Below are positions 44,507 to 52,125 of a DNA stretch of 64,000 bases, piece after piece. Numbering within the stretch: position 1 is the first letter of the stretch; the number at the start of each line of letters is the position of its first letter. The stretch is from an uncultured Eubacterium sp. (GTDB taxonomy: Bacteria > Bacillota > Clostridia > Oscillospirales > Acutalibacteraceae): NCBI GenBank assembly GCA_934561395.1, contig CAKTGF010000001.1:372001-436000 (forward strand), read 5' to 3'. The notes beneath the pieces were generated by a model that saw nothing but the letters and a program-made list of their open reading frames with translations, made no database searches and had not been told where the DNA came from. Position numbers and translations under genes: made by a program.

Positions 44507-44980
44507 ATGAAAACAATACCAAGCTTTCAAATTGACCACAACATTTTAAAAAAGGGCATTTATATCAGCCGTATTGACGACGATATCACCACATACGACA
44601 TCAGAATGAAGGAGCCTAACAGGGAGCCTGTTATGACAAACTCCGCCATTCACACCATTGAGCATATTTTTGCAACCTATGTAAGGAACACCGAGTTTGG
44701 CGACAATATTATTTACTTTGGCCCCATGGGATGCAGAACCGGCTTTTACTTTTTAACAAGAAATTTAAGCGACAATTATTCAATTCAGCTTATTAAGGAC
44801 GCCTTTAAGTACATTGCGGATTTTTGGGGCGTTATCCCCGGTGCCTCTCCAAAGGAGTGCGGCAACTGCCTTGAGCACAATCTGCCCCAAGCTAAAAGCG
44901 AGGCAAAGGAATTTTCGGAGGTTATTAAGGACTGGACCAAGGAGAACCTTGCCTACCCCACAAGCGAGGACAACGAATAA
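44507..44980 (+). CDS. luxS: S-ribosylhomocysteine lyase
   Basis: Iron-dependent lyase that releases homocysteine and DPD, the AI-2 precursor. The metal motif HTIEH (H49, H53) and the third ligand in KECGNCLEH are present; 157 residues is the usual size. The motifs GPMGCRTGFYF also fit. No pfs/mtn or metK gene is adjacent, so the activated methyl cycle must be completed elsewhere. Confidence 0.97.
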   Translation: MKTIPSFQIDHNILKKGIYISRIDDDITTYDIRMKEPNREPVMTNSAIHTIEHIFATYVRNTEFGDNIIYFGPMGCRTGFYFLTRNLSDNYSIQLIKDAFKYIADFWGVIPGASPKECGNCLEHNLPQAKSEAKEFSEVIKDWTKENLAYPTSEDNE

Positions 44981-44994
44981 TAAACAGAAAAAAT

Positions 44995-45026
44995 CCCCTG
45001 AGTCTCTTTTCAGAGCTGCTCAGGGG
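44995..45026. terminator. Bidirectional terminator luxS / pseudosortase gene
   Basis: CCCCTGAG/CTCAGGGG stem with an inner CTCT/AGAG pairing, A-rich on the left and T-rich on the right, between convergent genes. Confidence 0.8.
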
Positions 45027-45032
45027 TTATTT

Positions 45033-47009
45033 TTATTTATTTTCCGCAAAATCATCGGCGGTCAATGTTTTTGTTGAGGTTTTTGAAGAATCGGTATATA
45101 TTTCAGGATACCATTTTTTTGAAAAACGGTAGGGGTTCTCCAAAAACTTAACATCATACCAAATTTGGGGGTAATGCACGTTTTCGTTTGCCACGGCGGT
45201 TTTGCTTTTAACAAACTTTTCCTCGTCAACCAAAACGCCCACAACAACGAATTTAAAATCTGTCATAAAATCGGAGCTTGCGCTTACGGTTATAAACCTG
45301 TCGGCATAGTTGAAGGTGTAGCCGGTATCATAAAGCCTGCGTGACTCTATTTTATCCACATAAGCGTTAAAGCTTTTTTCGGTCATATTGCCATAAACGC
45401 TGTATGGGAAGGTATAATCCCTGTCATCCATGGGATTAAGATTGGTGTAATATGCGGCGATAACCTTGTAGGTGTTTTTTTCAAACAGGGTTGAATAGGT
45501 AATCAGCTGGGTTGAATTTAAAAATCCGTCGCCGGTGGAATAAACCGATTCAATATCCCCTGCGCCGTTAATATCAACAGCCAAAAACTGTTGAGTATCG
45601 GTAACGCCGTAGCTGTGCTGTGCAAAAACAAAATCTTTGGTGCGCTGATATGTTGCGTATTTATCCGTGTCGGTATCGGCAATTTGGAGCCTGCCCACAA
45701 CGGTTTGATTTTCGCCGTAGGCGCCGCACATATTCTCTAAAATCCCCTGGGGGAACTGCACATCGGGATATTTTTGCTGATATGGCTTTAAATACGCAAC
45801 CTTGCTGTAATCATAAAGCCTGTATCCGCCCACAATTGCACCCGACACTGCCACAATCGCTGCAAGAAAAATTGCCAGCTGCTTTGTTACGGTGCTTTTT
45901 ATCCCACGCTTAAGGGCAGGAATAAAGCTGTTTTTAAAACCGTTGCGGATATTTGAGGGGGCTTTTTTAAATCCCTCAACAAGGTCTTTTTTTGTAATTT
46001 TCTTTTTTGGTTTTTTGCCGTCTGCGGTAATCCAAACCAAATCGTTTTCGTTAACATCCTCATCGGGCTTTTTGGGGCTTGCCGCCCTTGTTGCAGGCTT
46101 TGGAGGCTCAAGAGGCTTGATTTTCTCCTCAACAACCTCAAGCTTTATTTTTTCAAGCTCGTTGTCGGATGCGCCCTTTTTTACCGCACGCTTTAATTTT
46201 TTTCGTTTTTCAAGCTCGTGCTTGCGAATAACCTTATCAACGGCTGCCTTATCAATTGGTGGTTTTTCTGAAAGCTCCTCCGGCTCAGGCTGATTTTCGG
46301 CCTCTGCCGCTGCCCTTTGCTGTTCAAGAGCCTCCCTTTCCTCCTGCTCTTTGCGGCGCTGTCTGTTGCGCTCCGCTTCAAGCTCCATTTCCTTGATAAG
46401 TTGTTCTTCACGCTCCGCCTGTTCCTTTTTCAGGCGTTCTTGTTTTTCACGCTCCAAGCGCTCTTTTTCAAGGCGCCCCTGTCTTTCACGCTCTAAGCGC
46501 TCCTTTTCAAGGTGCTTCTGCCTTTCACGCTCCGCCTGTTCCTTTTTCAGGCGTTCTTGTTTTTCACGCTCCAAGCGCTCCTTTTCAAGGTGCTTCTGCC
46601 TTTCACGCTCCAAGCGCTCCTTTTCAAGGTGCTTCTGCCTTTCACGCTCCAAGCGTTCTTTTTCAAGGCGCTCCTGTCTTTCACGCTCTAAACGTTCCTT
46701 TTCAAGGCGCTCCTGTCTTTCACGCTCTAAACGTTCCTTTTCAAGGCGCTCCTGTCTTTCACGCTCCAAGCGCTCCTTTTCAAGGCGCTCCTGTCTTTCA
46801 CGCTCCAAGCGCTCCTTTTCAAGGCGCTCCTGTCTTTCACGCTCCAAGCGCTCTTTTTCAAGGCGCTCCTGCTCCTCTTTCGCTCTCTGGGAACGTGATT
46901 TTACAGGCGCCTCCGGGGGCTCAAAAGCAGGCTTTCCGCCGGTTTCAAGCTTTTCTCTGCGCTCTCTCAGGGATATTAATATGTCGTCAAGCTCGTCAAA
47001 ATCGCTCAT
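45033..47009 (-). CDS. Membrane protein with long charged helix and sortase-B-like domain lacking catalytic residues
   Basis: 658 residues. A short N-terminal segment (about 1-45) is followed by 11-12 copies of a 13-residue repeat of the type RLEKERLERERQE (about 45-195), expected to form a single stiff charged helix. A basic/acidic linker leads to one membrane span (about 374-399, FLAAIVAVSGAIVGG). The extracellular part (about 415-610) resembles class B sortases: VVGRLQIADTDTD, FAQHSYG..LAVDING and ESRRLYDTGYTFNYADRFITVS correspond to sortase segments. However, the catalytic Cys of LSTC is Ser578 (VSAS), the YGHN His is missing (VYSTGDG near 490), and the Arg position is Lys586 (DFKFVVV). 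It is therefore probably an inactive pseudosortase, a binding or scaffold domain. It is 19 bp after thiI. The cytoplasmic helix and topology are predictions. Confidence 0.65.
   Translation of the reverse strand: MSDFDELDDILISLRERREKLETGGKPAFEPPEAPVKSRSQRAKEEQERLEKERLERERQERLEKERLERERQERLEKERLERERQERLEKERLERERQERLEKERLERERQERLEKERLERERQKHLEKERLERERQKHLEKERLEREKQERLKKEQAERERQKHLEKERLERERQGRLEKERLEREKQERLKKEQAEREEQLIKEMELEAERNRQRRKEQEEREALEQQRAAAEAENQPEPEELSEKPPIDKAAVDKVIRKHELEKRKKLKRAVKKGASDNELEKIKLEVVEEKIKPLEPPKPATRAASPKKPDEDVNENDLVWITADGKKPKKKITKKDLVEGFKKAPSNIRNGFKNSFIPALKRGIKSTVTKQLAIFLAAIVAVSGAIVGGYRLYDYSKVAYLKPYQQKYPDVQFPQGILENMCGAYGENQTVVGRLQIADTDTDKYATYQRTKDFVFAQHSYGVTDTQQFLAVDINGAGDIESVYSTGDGFLNSTQLITYSTLFEKNTYKVIAAYYTNLNPMDDRDYTFPYSVYGNMTEKSFNAYVDKIESRRLYDTGYTFNYADRFITVSASSDFMTDFKFVVVGVLVDEEKFVKSKTAVANENVHYPQIWYDVKFLENPYRFSKKWYPEIYTDSSKTSTKTLTADDFAENK
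46430..46880 (-). repeat. 39-bp tandem repeat encoding the charged helix
   Basis: About 11-12 units of 39 bp, each coding 13 residues alternating Glu and Arg/Lys with Leu. Some units carry KH or KK instead of ER. Inner copies are nearly identical in DNA, indicating recent expansion or contraction. The opposite strand also stays open, giving a spurious Ser/Arg-rich ORF. Confidence 0.9.
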
Positions 47010-47028
47010 ATTGCTCCTCTAACATCAA

Positions 47029-48198
47029 TTACTGAATGACTGTTTTTTTGACATTTTCAATTGCCTGTGCAATTAATTCATCGCCGTTGGTTATTCCCTG
47101 CTCTGCAACAACCACATCCTCCAGCTTTGCACGGGTACGGGGGTGCTTTGGTGTGAACACCGTGCAGCAATCCTCGTAAGGCTGGATTGAGGTTTCAAAG
47201 GTGTCGATTTTTCTTGATATAGCAATTATTTCATCCTTATCCATACCGATGCAGGGTCTGAAAACAGGCATATCGGTTACGGCGTCTGTGCAGCCGAGGG
47301 CATAAATTGTTTGGCTTGCCACCTGACCCACGCTTTCGCCGGTAATAAGAGCACTGCAATTTTGGTGCTCTGCCAATGCCTGGCTTATTCTCATCATATA
47401 TCTTCTCATGATAATTGTAAAATATTCCTCGGGGCAATTATCACGGATTTCCTCTTGCAACCTTGTAAACGGCACAACATAAGTTGTAATCGGGCCGCTG
47501 TATTTTGCAACCTTGTGCAAAAGCTCCATAACCTTTAGCTCGGCAAGTTCTGTTGTGTATGGGGGCGATGCAAAATGAACCGCAACAAGCTCAATGCCAC
47601 GCTTTGCCATCATATAGGCCGCAACGGGTGAATCAATGCCGCCGCTGATTAACACAGCTGCTCTGCCGCTGGTGCTGACAGGCATACCGCCTGCACCCTT
47701 AATGTTATTACCCCTTACAAAGGCGTAATTATCACGCACCTCAACGGTAACGGTAACATCAGGGTTGTGCACATCCACCTTAAGGTGATGGAATTTTGAT
47801 AAAATAAAGCCGCCCAGCTCTCTGCATATTTCGGGAGATTTTAAGGGGAACTTTTTATCACTTCTCTTAGCCTCAACCTTAAAGGTTTTTGCGCCCTCCA
47901 GCTCCTCTGCCAAATATGACAGAGTTGTTTGCCTGATAGACTCCATATCCTTTTCGGCCACAGCCGCCCTTGACAGAGCCGCAATGCCGAAAACTTTTTT
48001 AAGAATTTCCACAGCGTCGTCAAGGTCTGCGTCGTTAAGGCTTTCAACCATAATGGTTGATTGGCTTTTGGTAAATTTAAACTCGCCTAACTCCCTTAAC
48101 GCTCTTTTCATATTTTTAATGAGCACATCCTCAAAGGTATTTCTGTTTAAGCCCTTAAGCACAAGCTCGCCGTTTTTAATTAATATAATTTCCTTCAT
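47029..48198 (-). CDS. thiI: tRNA 4-thiouridine synthase ThiI
   Basis: Adenylates U8 of tRNA and inserts sulfur. The 389 residues comprise an N-terminal ferredoxin-like/THUMP region (about 1-165) and a PP-loop ATPase (LISGGIDSPVAAYMM near 184). There is no C-terminal rhodanese domain, so the active Cys must come from the synthase domain or partner, as in Bacillus ThiI. The neighbouring cysteine desulfurase 8 bp upstream is the likely sulfur donor. Confidence 0.95.
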   Translation of the reverse strand: MKEIILIKNGELVLKGLNRNTFEDVLIKNMKRALRELGEFKFTKSQSTIMVESLNDADLDDAVEILKKVFGIAALSRAAVAEKDMESIRQTTLSYLAEELEGAKTFKVEAKRSDKKFPLKSPEICRELGGFILSKFHHLKVDVHNPDVTVTVEVRDNYAFVRGNNIKGAGGMPVSTSGRAAVLISGGIDSPVAAYMMAKRGIELVAVHFASPPYTTELAELKVMELLHKVAKYSGPITTYVVPFTRLQEEIRDNCPEEYFTIIMRRYMMRISQALAEHQNCSALITGESVGQVASQTIYALGCTDAVTDMPVFRPCIGMDKDEIIAISRKIDTFETSIQPYEDCCTVFTPKHPRTRAKLEDVVVAEQGITNGDELIAQAIENVKKTVIQ

Positions 48199-48206
48199 AT
48201 TTCCCT

Positions 48207-49337
48207 CTACATCGGATATTTTTCTACTGTTTCGGCAACCGCCTTTACAAATGCGTCAACATCATCACGGGTGTTATCCCTTGAAAAGCTGACCCTTATT
48301 GATTTGTCGATAACCGAATCGTTAAGCCGCATTGCTGTGAGCACATGGCTTTTTTTGCCCTTTGCGCAGGCTGAGCCGTTGCTGACGCAAATGCCGTATT
48401 CGCTTGACAGGTGCTGAACTATTGTTTGGCTTGTCATAAAGCTTGGTATAAACACATTGATTATATAATCGCTTGCGTCATCGCCGCTGTTAATGCCCAC
48501 ACCATCAATTTTCAAAAGCTGCTCCTTGGCGTAGGTGTTCAGCTCTTTAATTGCTTGGCTCTGCTTTTTAAGGTCGGGTATCAACTCAACCGCCTTGCCG
48601 AAGCCTGCTATCAGCGGAACCGATTCAGTTCCCGGTCTGATTTTTCTTTCCTGCTCGCCGCCAAAGGTTCTGGGAAGTATTCTTACACCTTTTCTAATGT
48701 AGAGAGCACCTATTCCCTTTGGGCCGTGAATTTTGTGAGCGGTTACCGTCAATAAATCCGCACCAAGCTTTGCAGGCTTAACCTCCAGCTTGCCGAAGGC
48801 CTGCACACAGTCAATGTGGATAAGTGCCGGGGCATTTGCCCTTTTAACCGCCTTTTTTATTGATTTTACAGGTAAAATTGAGCCGACCTCGTTGTTAACA
48901 TACATCATTGTTACAAGTATGGTATCGGCATTTACCGCATCAAAAATCTGTTGCTCGTCAATTCTGCCGAATTTGTCGGGCATCAGCCTTACAACCTCAA
49001 AGCCCTGCTTTTCCAGCTCGTCAACAGATTGCAAAACGCTTTCGTGTTCAATTGCAGTGGTTACAATTCTTTTGCCCCTGCGCTTGTTGGCCTCTACTGC
49101 GCCGAAAACCGCAAGGTTGTTGGCCTCTGTACCGCCGGAGGTAAACACAAGCTCCTCGCTTTGGCAGGACAGCGCCTTTGCAAGAATATCCCTTGCCTTT
49201 CGCACCTGTAAATTTGCATTAAGCCCTATTTTATGAAAGCTTGATGCATTGCCGAACCCGTCGGTTAACGCCTCGTAAACTGCGTCTGCCACTGCCTTTT
49301 CGGGCTTTGTTGTTGCACTGTTATCAAGATAAATCAT
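48207..49337 (-). CDS. Cysteine desulfurase (ThiI partner)
   Basis: PLP enzyme taking sulfur from cysteine. The 376 residues show MIYLDNSATTKP at the start, the PLP lysine in TAHKIHGPKG, and the active Cys in SNGSACAKGKKSH. Position just before thiI points to the NifZ-type desulfurase that serves tRNA thiolation. It overlaps the HAD-Nudix gene by 14 bp. Confidence 0.93.
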   Translation of the reverse strand: MIYLDNSATTKPEKAVADAVYEALTDGFGNASSFHKIGLNANLQVRKARDILAKALSCQSEELVFTSGGTEANNLAVFGAVEANKRRGKRIVTTAIEHESVLQSVDELEKQGFEVVRLMPDKFGRIDEQQIFDAVNADTILVTMMYVNNEVGSILPVKSIKKAVKRANAPALIHIDCVQAFGKLEVKPAKLGADLLTVTAHKIHGPKGIGALYIRKGVRILPRTFGGEQERKIRPGTESVPLIAGFGKAVELIPDLKKQSQAIKELNTYAKEQLLKIDGVGINSGDDASDYIINVFIPSFMTSQTIVQHLSSEYGICVSNGSACAKGKKSHVLTAMRLNDSVIDKSIRVSFSRDNTRDDVDAFVKAVAETVEKYPM

Positions 49338-50508
49338 TTTTATTTGTTATTTCCTTTAGCTTTAGTGCGGCTATTATGGTTTTTGCATCCTTAATTTCCC
49401 CTGCCATAACTTTTTCAATCAATTCGTCAAGGGTCATGGTGCAAACCTGCAAAAATTCGCCGTCATCAAGCTCCTGCTGTTCAAAATGGATGTTTTTTGC
49501 CGCATAAAGCCTGATTATTTCATTTGTGTATCCCGGTGTGGGATATATTTCACCCAACGAAATATATTCCTCGGCAACTGCACCGGTTTCTTCCCTAAAT
49601 TCACGCTTGCCTGCCTCAAAGGGGTCCTCCCCCTTTTCAAGCTTGCCTGCCGGGATTTCGTAAATCGTTTCTTTGTATAAATACCTAAACTGCCTTACCA
49701 GCAGCACCTTATTATCGTTTGTAATGCCTATTACGGCAACGCCGCCCGGATGGTCAACGCACTCACGCTTGGCCATTTGACCGTTGCAAAGCATAACATC
49801 GTCATGATGAACGGTTATAACCTTGCCGTTAAATATGCCCTTCACATTTTCCGTGGTTTCATAAAGGCCCAGGGCGATTGACTCAATATCGTCAACCTTT
49901 TCAGCCATAAAATCGGCGCCGCTTTCGATAAATTCAAACCTGCTGCCGTAGCCCCAAAGCACACCCACAGAGGCAATGCCGTTTGCCTTTGCGCCGTCAA
50001 TATCATAATGCCTATCGCCAACCATTACAGCATCGGCCTTTTCAACGCCAAGTTCCCCAATGCAACGGGAAATAATGCTCTGCTTAGATTCGCAATCGGC
50101 ATTAAAAGACACACCGCAAACAGAATCAAAGCATTTTTCAACGCCGTATTTTTCAAGAAGGCTGACAATGTATTTTTGCGGCTTTGATGAGGCGATGCCT
50201 ATTTTTATGCCGTCGGCCTTAAGCCTGTAAAGCAAATCGCAAACGCCATCATAAAGGCAGCTTTCGGTTAAGCCCTTTGTGGAATAACGTTCCCTGAACT
50301 TTTGCACAAGCTCCTCTGCGGCGCTTGGAGATTGATTAAACCGCTCCTGAAAGGTTACCAGCAGCGGAGGACCTATGAAAAAGTCCATCTCGTTCCACTG
50401 AGGGTGTGCAATGCCCATTGAATCAAGAGCATATGCGGCGCATTTTTTTACGCCCTCCCCGGTATCGCATATTGTGCCGTCGAAATCAAATATAACTGCC
50501 TTATACAT
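49324..50508 (-). CDS. HAD phosphatase - Nudix hydrolase fusion
   Basis: Two enzymes in one 394-residue chain. Residues 1-210 are a phosphoglycolate-phosphatase-like HAD (IFDFDGTICDTGEGV, IASSKPQ, MVGDRHYDIDGAKANG). Residues 215-394 are an ADP-ribose pyrophosphatase-like Nudix domain with a perfect Nudix box: G(x5)E(x7)REFREETG in AGKLEKGEDPFEAGKREF (split). The Nudix part likely cleaves ADP-ribose to AMP and ribose-5-phosphate; the HAD could act on a product, by inference. The ATG start was chosen (8-bp overlap with the thioesterase gene); a TTG four codons earlier is less likely. Confidence 0.88.
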   Translation of the reverse strand: MYKAVIFDFDGTICDTGEGVKKCAAYALDSMGIAHPQWNEMDFFIGPPLLVTFQERFNQSPSAAEELVQKFRERYSTKGLTESCLYDGVCDLLYRLKADGIKIGIASSKPQKYIVSLLEKYGVEKCFDSVCGVSFNADCESKQSIISRCIGELGVEKADAVMVGDRHYDIDGAKANGIASVGVLWGYGSRFEFIESGADFMAEKVDDIESIALGLYETTENVKGIFNGKVITVHHDDVMLCNGQMAKRECVDHPGGVAVIGITNDNKVLLVRQFRYLYKETIYEIPAGKLEKGEDPFEAGKREFREETGAVAEEYISLGEIYPTPGYTNEIIRLYAAKNIHFEQQELDDGEFLQVCTMTLDELIEKVMAGEIKDAKTIIAALKLKEITNKNDLS

Positions 50509-50902
50509 TGCTTTGCTCAACCTTTTTCATAAACCTTTCGCTGATTACCACAAAACGCTCAATTGTGCCGCTGCCGATAACGCTGCCGTCATCCTCTGTG
50601 GCAACAACATCAAAAACAAGCTTTCTGCCGTCAACATTTTCAGGCTTAAGGGTTGCCTTTGCGGTAATTGATTTGCCCACACCGCTTGCCTTTGAGTGCT
50701 TAACATTAATGGCGGTGCCAACGGTTGTTTCGCCCTCCTCCAGGCAGTCAACAGCTGCACGGCAGGTTGCCTTTTCCATTAACGCAATCATAAACGGAGT
50801 GCCGAAAACCTCCAGCGAGCCGCTGCCTGCGGCGATTGCAGTGTTTGTAGAGTTAACTATCGTGAGGGCCTCGCCCACTATTTCATGTTCTAAATTAAGC
50901 AT
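50501..50902 (-). CDS. Hotdog-fold thioesterase (FlK-like)
   Basis: Acyl-CoA thioesterase of the hotdog superfamily, most like the fluoroacetyl-CoA thioesterase/YbgC-related group by VFGTPFMIALMEKATCRAAV and GTAINVKHSKAS. The 133 residues start at MLNLEHEIVG, 8 nt after AAGGTGG. Substrate unknown. It heads the leftward operon through the HAD-Nudix fusion, cysteine desulfurase, thiI and pseudosortase gene. Confidence 0.8.
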   Translation of the reverse strand: MLNLEHEIVGEALTIVNSTNTAIAAGSGSLEVFGTPFMIALMEKATCRAAVDCLEEGETTVGTAINVKHSKASGVGKSITAKATLKPENVDGRKLVFDVVATEDDGSVIGSGTIERFVVISERFMKKVEQSNV

Positions 50903-50983
50903 AGCAAATACCACCTTGAATTTTTTCAGCATATATTATAACACAACAGCACTACTATTACAAATAAATTATTATAAAAACAG

Positions 50984-51068
50984 AGCACTTGGGGCGCACC
51001 GCATAAGGAAACAGTCAATTTAAGCCTTTTCAGCATTTATCCTTACGCAGTGCGCCCCTGTCGGTGCT
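50984..51068. mobile_element. Inverted-repeat element, copy 2 (short form)
   Basis: GGGGCGCACCGCATAAGGA (50991) and the inverted TCCTTACGCAGTGCGCCCC (51040-51058) are separated by 30 nt and bordered by AGCAC/GTGCT. The middle (TTTAAGCCTTTTCAGCATTTA) resembles both flanks of copy 1 at 6331-6638 with its interior removed. No coding capacity. Confidence 0.5.
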
Positions 51069-51123
51069 TGTCCGATTAGTGCCTTATTTTGTTTTTTATC
51101 ATATATTGATAAAGAGAAAATTA

Positions 51124-51182
51124 CAGACTGCTGCAACAGCATAGTGGATTTTATCCCGTGAACAGCTATGCTGTTATGTCTG
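51124..51182. repeat. Inverted repeat after the sigma-like operon
   Basis: CAGAC and AACAGCATAG face CTATGCTGTT and GTCTG around a 21-nt centre. It lies just past the stop of the sigma-like gene. The T-tract is not immediate, so terminator function is uncertain. Confidence 0.45.
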
Positions 51183-51193
51183 ATGATATATAA

Positions 51194-51535
51194 TCAGCAA
51201 AGGTCGTTTAGTCTGTCATACTCGTCAAAGCCCTTAAGCAAGGCAATATAGCAATACTTTAAATTGCTGTTAACAATTTCCTTTGCGGCCTTAATATGCC
51301 GTGAAACGGTGGGCTGCGAAAGCTTAAGCATTTCGGCAATTTCCGCCTGGCTTTTTTTGTTAATGTAGCGGTATTTTAAGCAAATGCTTTGCTTTTGGGT
51401 TAATTCATTTTCAATAATCAACGGCAAAACGGCAGAAAAGGCAGTTTGCTTTGCTCTTTCCCTGTCGTAGCCATCGTTATTGGTGCATTGGCCGTAATAA
51501 TATCCGTCAATAAAATCAACCTTGGTTCTTTTCAT
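51194..51535 (-). CDS. Sigma-70 region 4-like HTH protein, SOS-controlled
   Basis: 113-residue protein with a C-terminal helix-turn-helix like sigma region 4: LTQKQSICLKYRYINKKSQA then IAEMLKLSQPTVSRHIKAA. Region 2 is missing, so it is a partial sigma factor or an independent regulator. The start was placed at MKRTKVDFID, 10 nt after GAGGAGG; that ribosome site is inside the end of the upstream 67-residue gene, giving coupled expression. It is controlled by the promoter with a LexA box 270 bp upstream. Sigma-like regulators under SOS control (such as UviA/BcnR for bacteriocins) exist in clostridia; a similar role is inferred. Confidence 0.7.
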   Translation of the reverse strand: MKRTKVDFIDGYYYGQCTNNDGYDRERAKQTAFSAVLPLIIENELTQKQSICLKYRYINKKSQAEIAEMLKLSQPTVSRHIKAAKEIVNSNLKYCYIALLKGFDEYDRLNDLC

Positions 51536-51540
51536 AGCAA

Positions 51541-51744
51541 CTAATCCTCCTCGTAATATCCACGCAGCATCAGCGCTGTTCGCTTGCATTCGCACGCCAT
51601 ATCGTAATAAACCCTGATTCTTTTTCTTAATAGGTAAAGGTCCTGACCCCGATAAATGCACAGCAAGGGTTTCAGCGCATCCATTTTTGCATTTAAAACA
51701 TTGTACTGCTGCTCGTATTCACAAGCTAATTCATCAATTGTCAT
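51541..51744 (-). CDS. 67-residue hypothetical protein, first gene of SOS operon
   Basis: Not recognised. The product begins MTIDELACEYEQQYNVLNAK and ends LRGYYEED; it is helical and has two Cys in MACECKRT. Strong GGAGG 7 nt before the ATG; the long upstream reading frame would cross the promoter. It overlaps the regulatory sequence of the sigma-like gene. Possibly a partner or anti-factor of that protein, by position only. Confidence 0.65.
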   Translation of the reverse strand: MTIDELACEYEQQYNVLNAKMDALKPLLCIYRGQDLYLLRKRIRVYYDMACECKRTALMLRGYYEED

Positions 51745-51799
51745 CTTTATGCCTCCCATAAAATATCGGTTGTGTTGAGTGGTTTGCAACCTGATATTC

Positions 51800-51828
51800 A
51801 TATTAGTTGAACATTTGTTCGTTGTCAA
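51800..51828 (-). promoter_or_regulatory. Promoter of the SOS-controlled operon
   Basis: Minus strand TTGACA, 17-bp spacer, TAATAT, 56 bp before the first start codon. A LexA-type palindrome fills the spacer. Confidence 0.75.
51808..51821. promoter_or_regulatory. lexA box: LexA (SOS) operator
   Basis: TGAACATTTGTTCG: perfect GAAC-N4-GTTC palindrome in the Gram-positive LexA/DinR form (CGAACATATGTTCG), located exactly between the -35 and -10 elements, where binding would block polymerase. Confidence 0.75.
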
Positions 51829-51969
51829 TTAAGGTGCATATCAGAGTACAAAAAAGATGTATAGTGAAAAATATTTTCGTTATGAAACGGTTTTTTCGTT
51901 ACTATATATGGTGAAATTTTTTAATTGGCAAATATTTGTAAAAATTGCAAGTATTTTTTCAACTTACAC

Positions 51970-51998
51970 TTGACATATTTGTATTAATTTACTATAAT
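51970..51998 (+). promoter_or_regulatory. Promoter of the small RNA candidate
   Basis: Consensus TTGACA, 17-bp spacer, TATAAT on the plus strand, with no ORF downstream before a terminator. Confidence 0.75.
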
Positions 51999-52004
51999 AT
52001 ATAA

Positions 52005-52107
52005 ACGCTCAAGACGGAGCCGCAACCGTTTTGGGTTTCCTGTCCTCCTATAGTTTGTTATAGACAGAGAGGGGAAAAGCCGAGTGTTACACTCGGCTTT
52101 TCTTCTT
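52005..52107 (+). ncRNA. Small RNA candidate of about 100 nt
   Basis: A consensus promoter and a strong terminator (52075-52101) bracket about 100 nt with no ATG and no credible reading frame. It can fold as AAGACGG/CCGTTTT (one G-U) and CTATA/TATAG hairpins. Between them lies TCCTCCT (52043-52049), complementary to a ribosome-binding site, as in sRNAs that block translation. No known family was recognised (not 6S, SRP or tmRNA). Confidence 0.6.
52075..52101. terminator. sRNA terminator, shared with the pyridoxal kinase gene
   Basis: Perfect 12-bp AAAAGCCGAGTG/CACTCGGCTTTT stem with a 3-nt loop, then CTTCTTT on the plus strand. Confidence 0.9.
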
Positions 52108-52125
52108 TCTGTTTTATTTTTTTGT

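Noticed and set aside
46351..47022. Ser/Arg-rich plus-strand ORF
   Set aside because: It is the reverse strand of the charged-helix repeat; no ribosome site or independent codon signal.
51124..51182. Inverted repeat as attachment site
   Set aside because: No integrase near and the symmetry fits a hairpin or terminator better.
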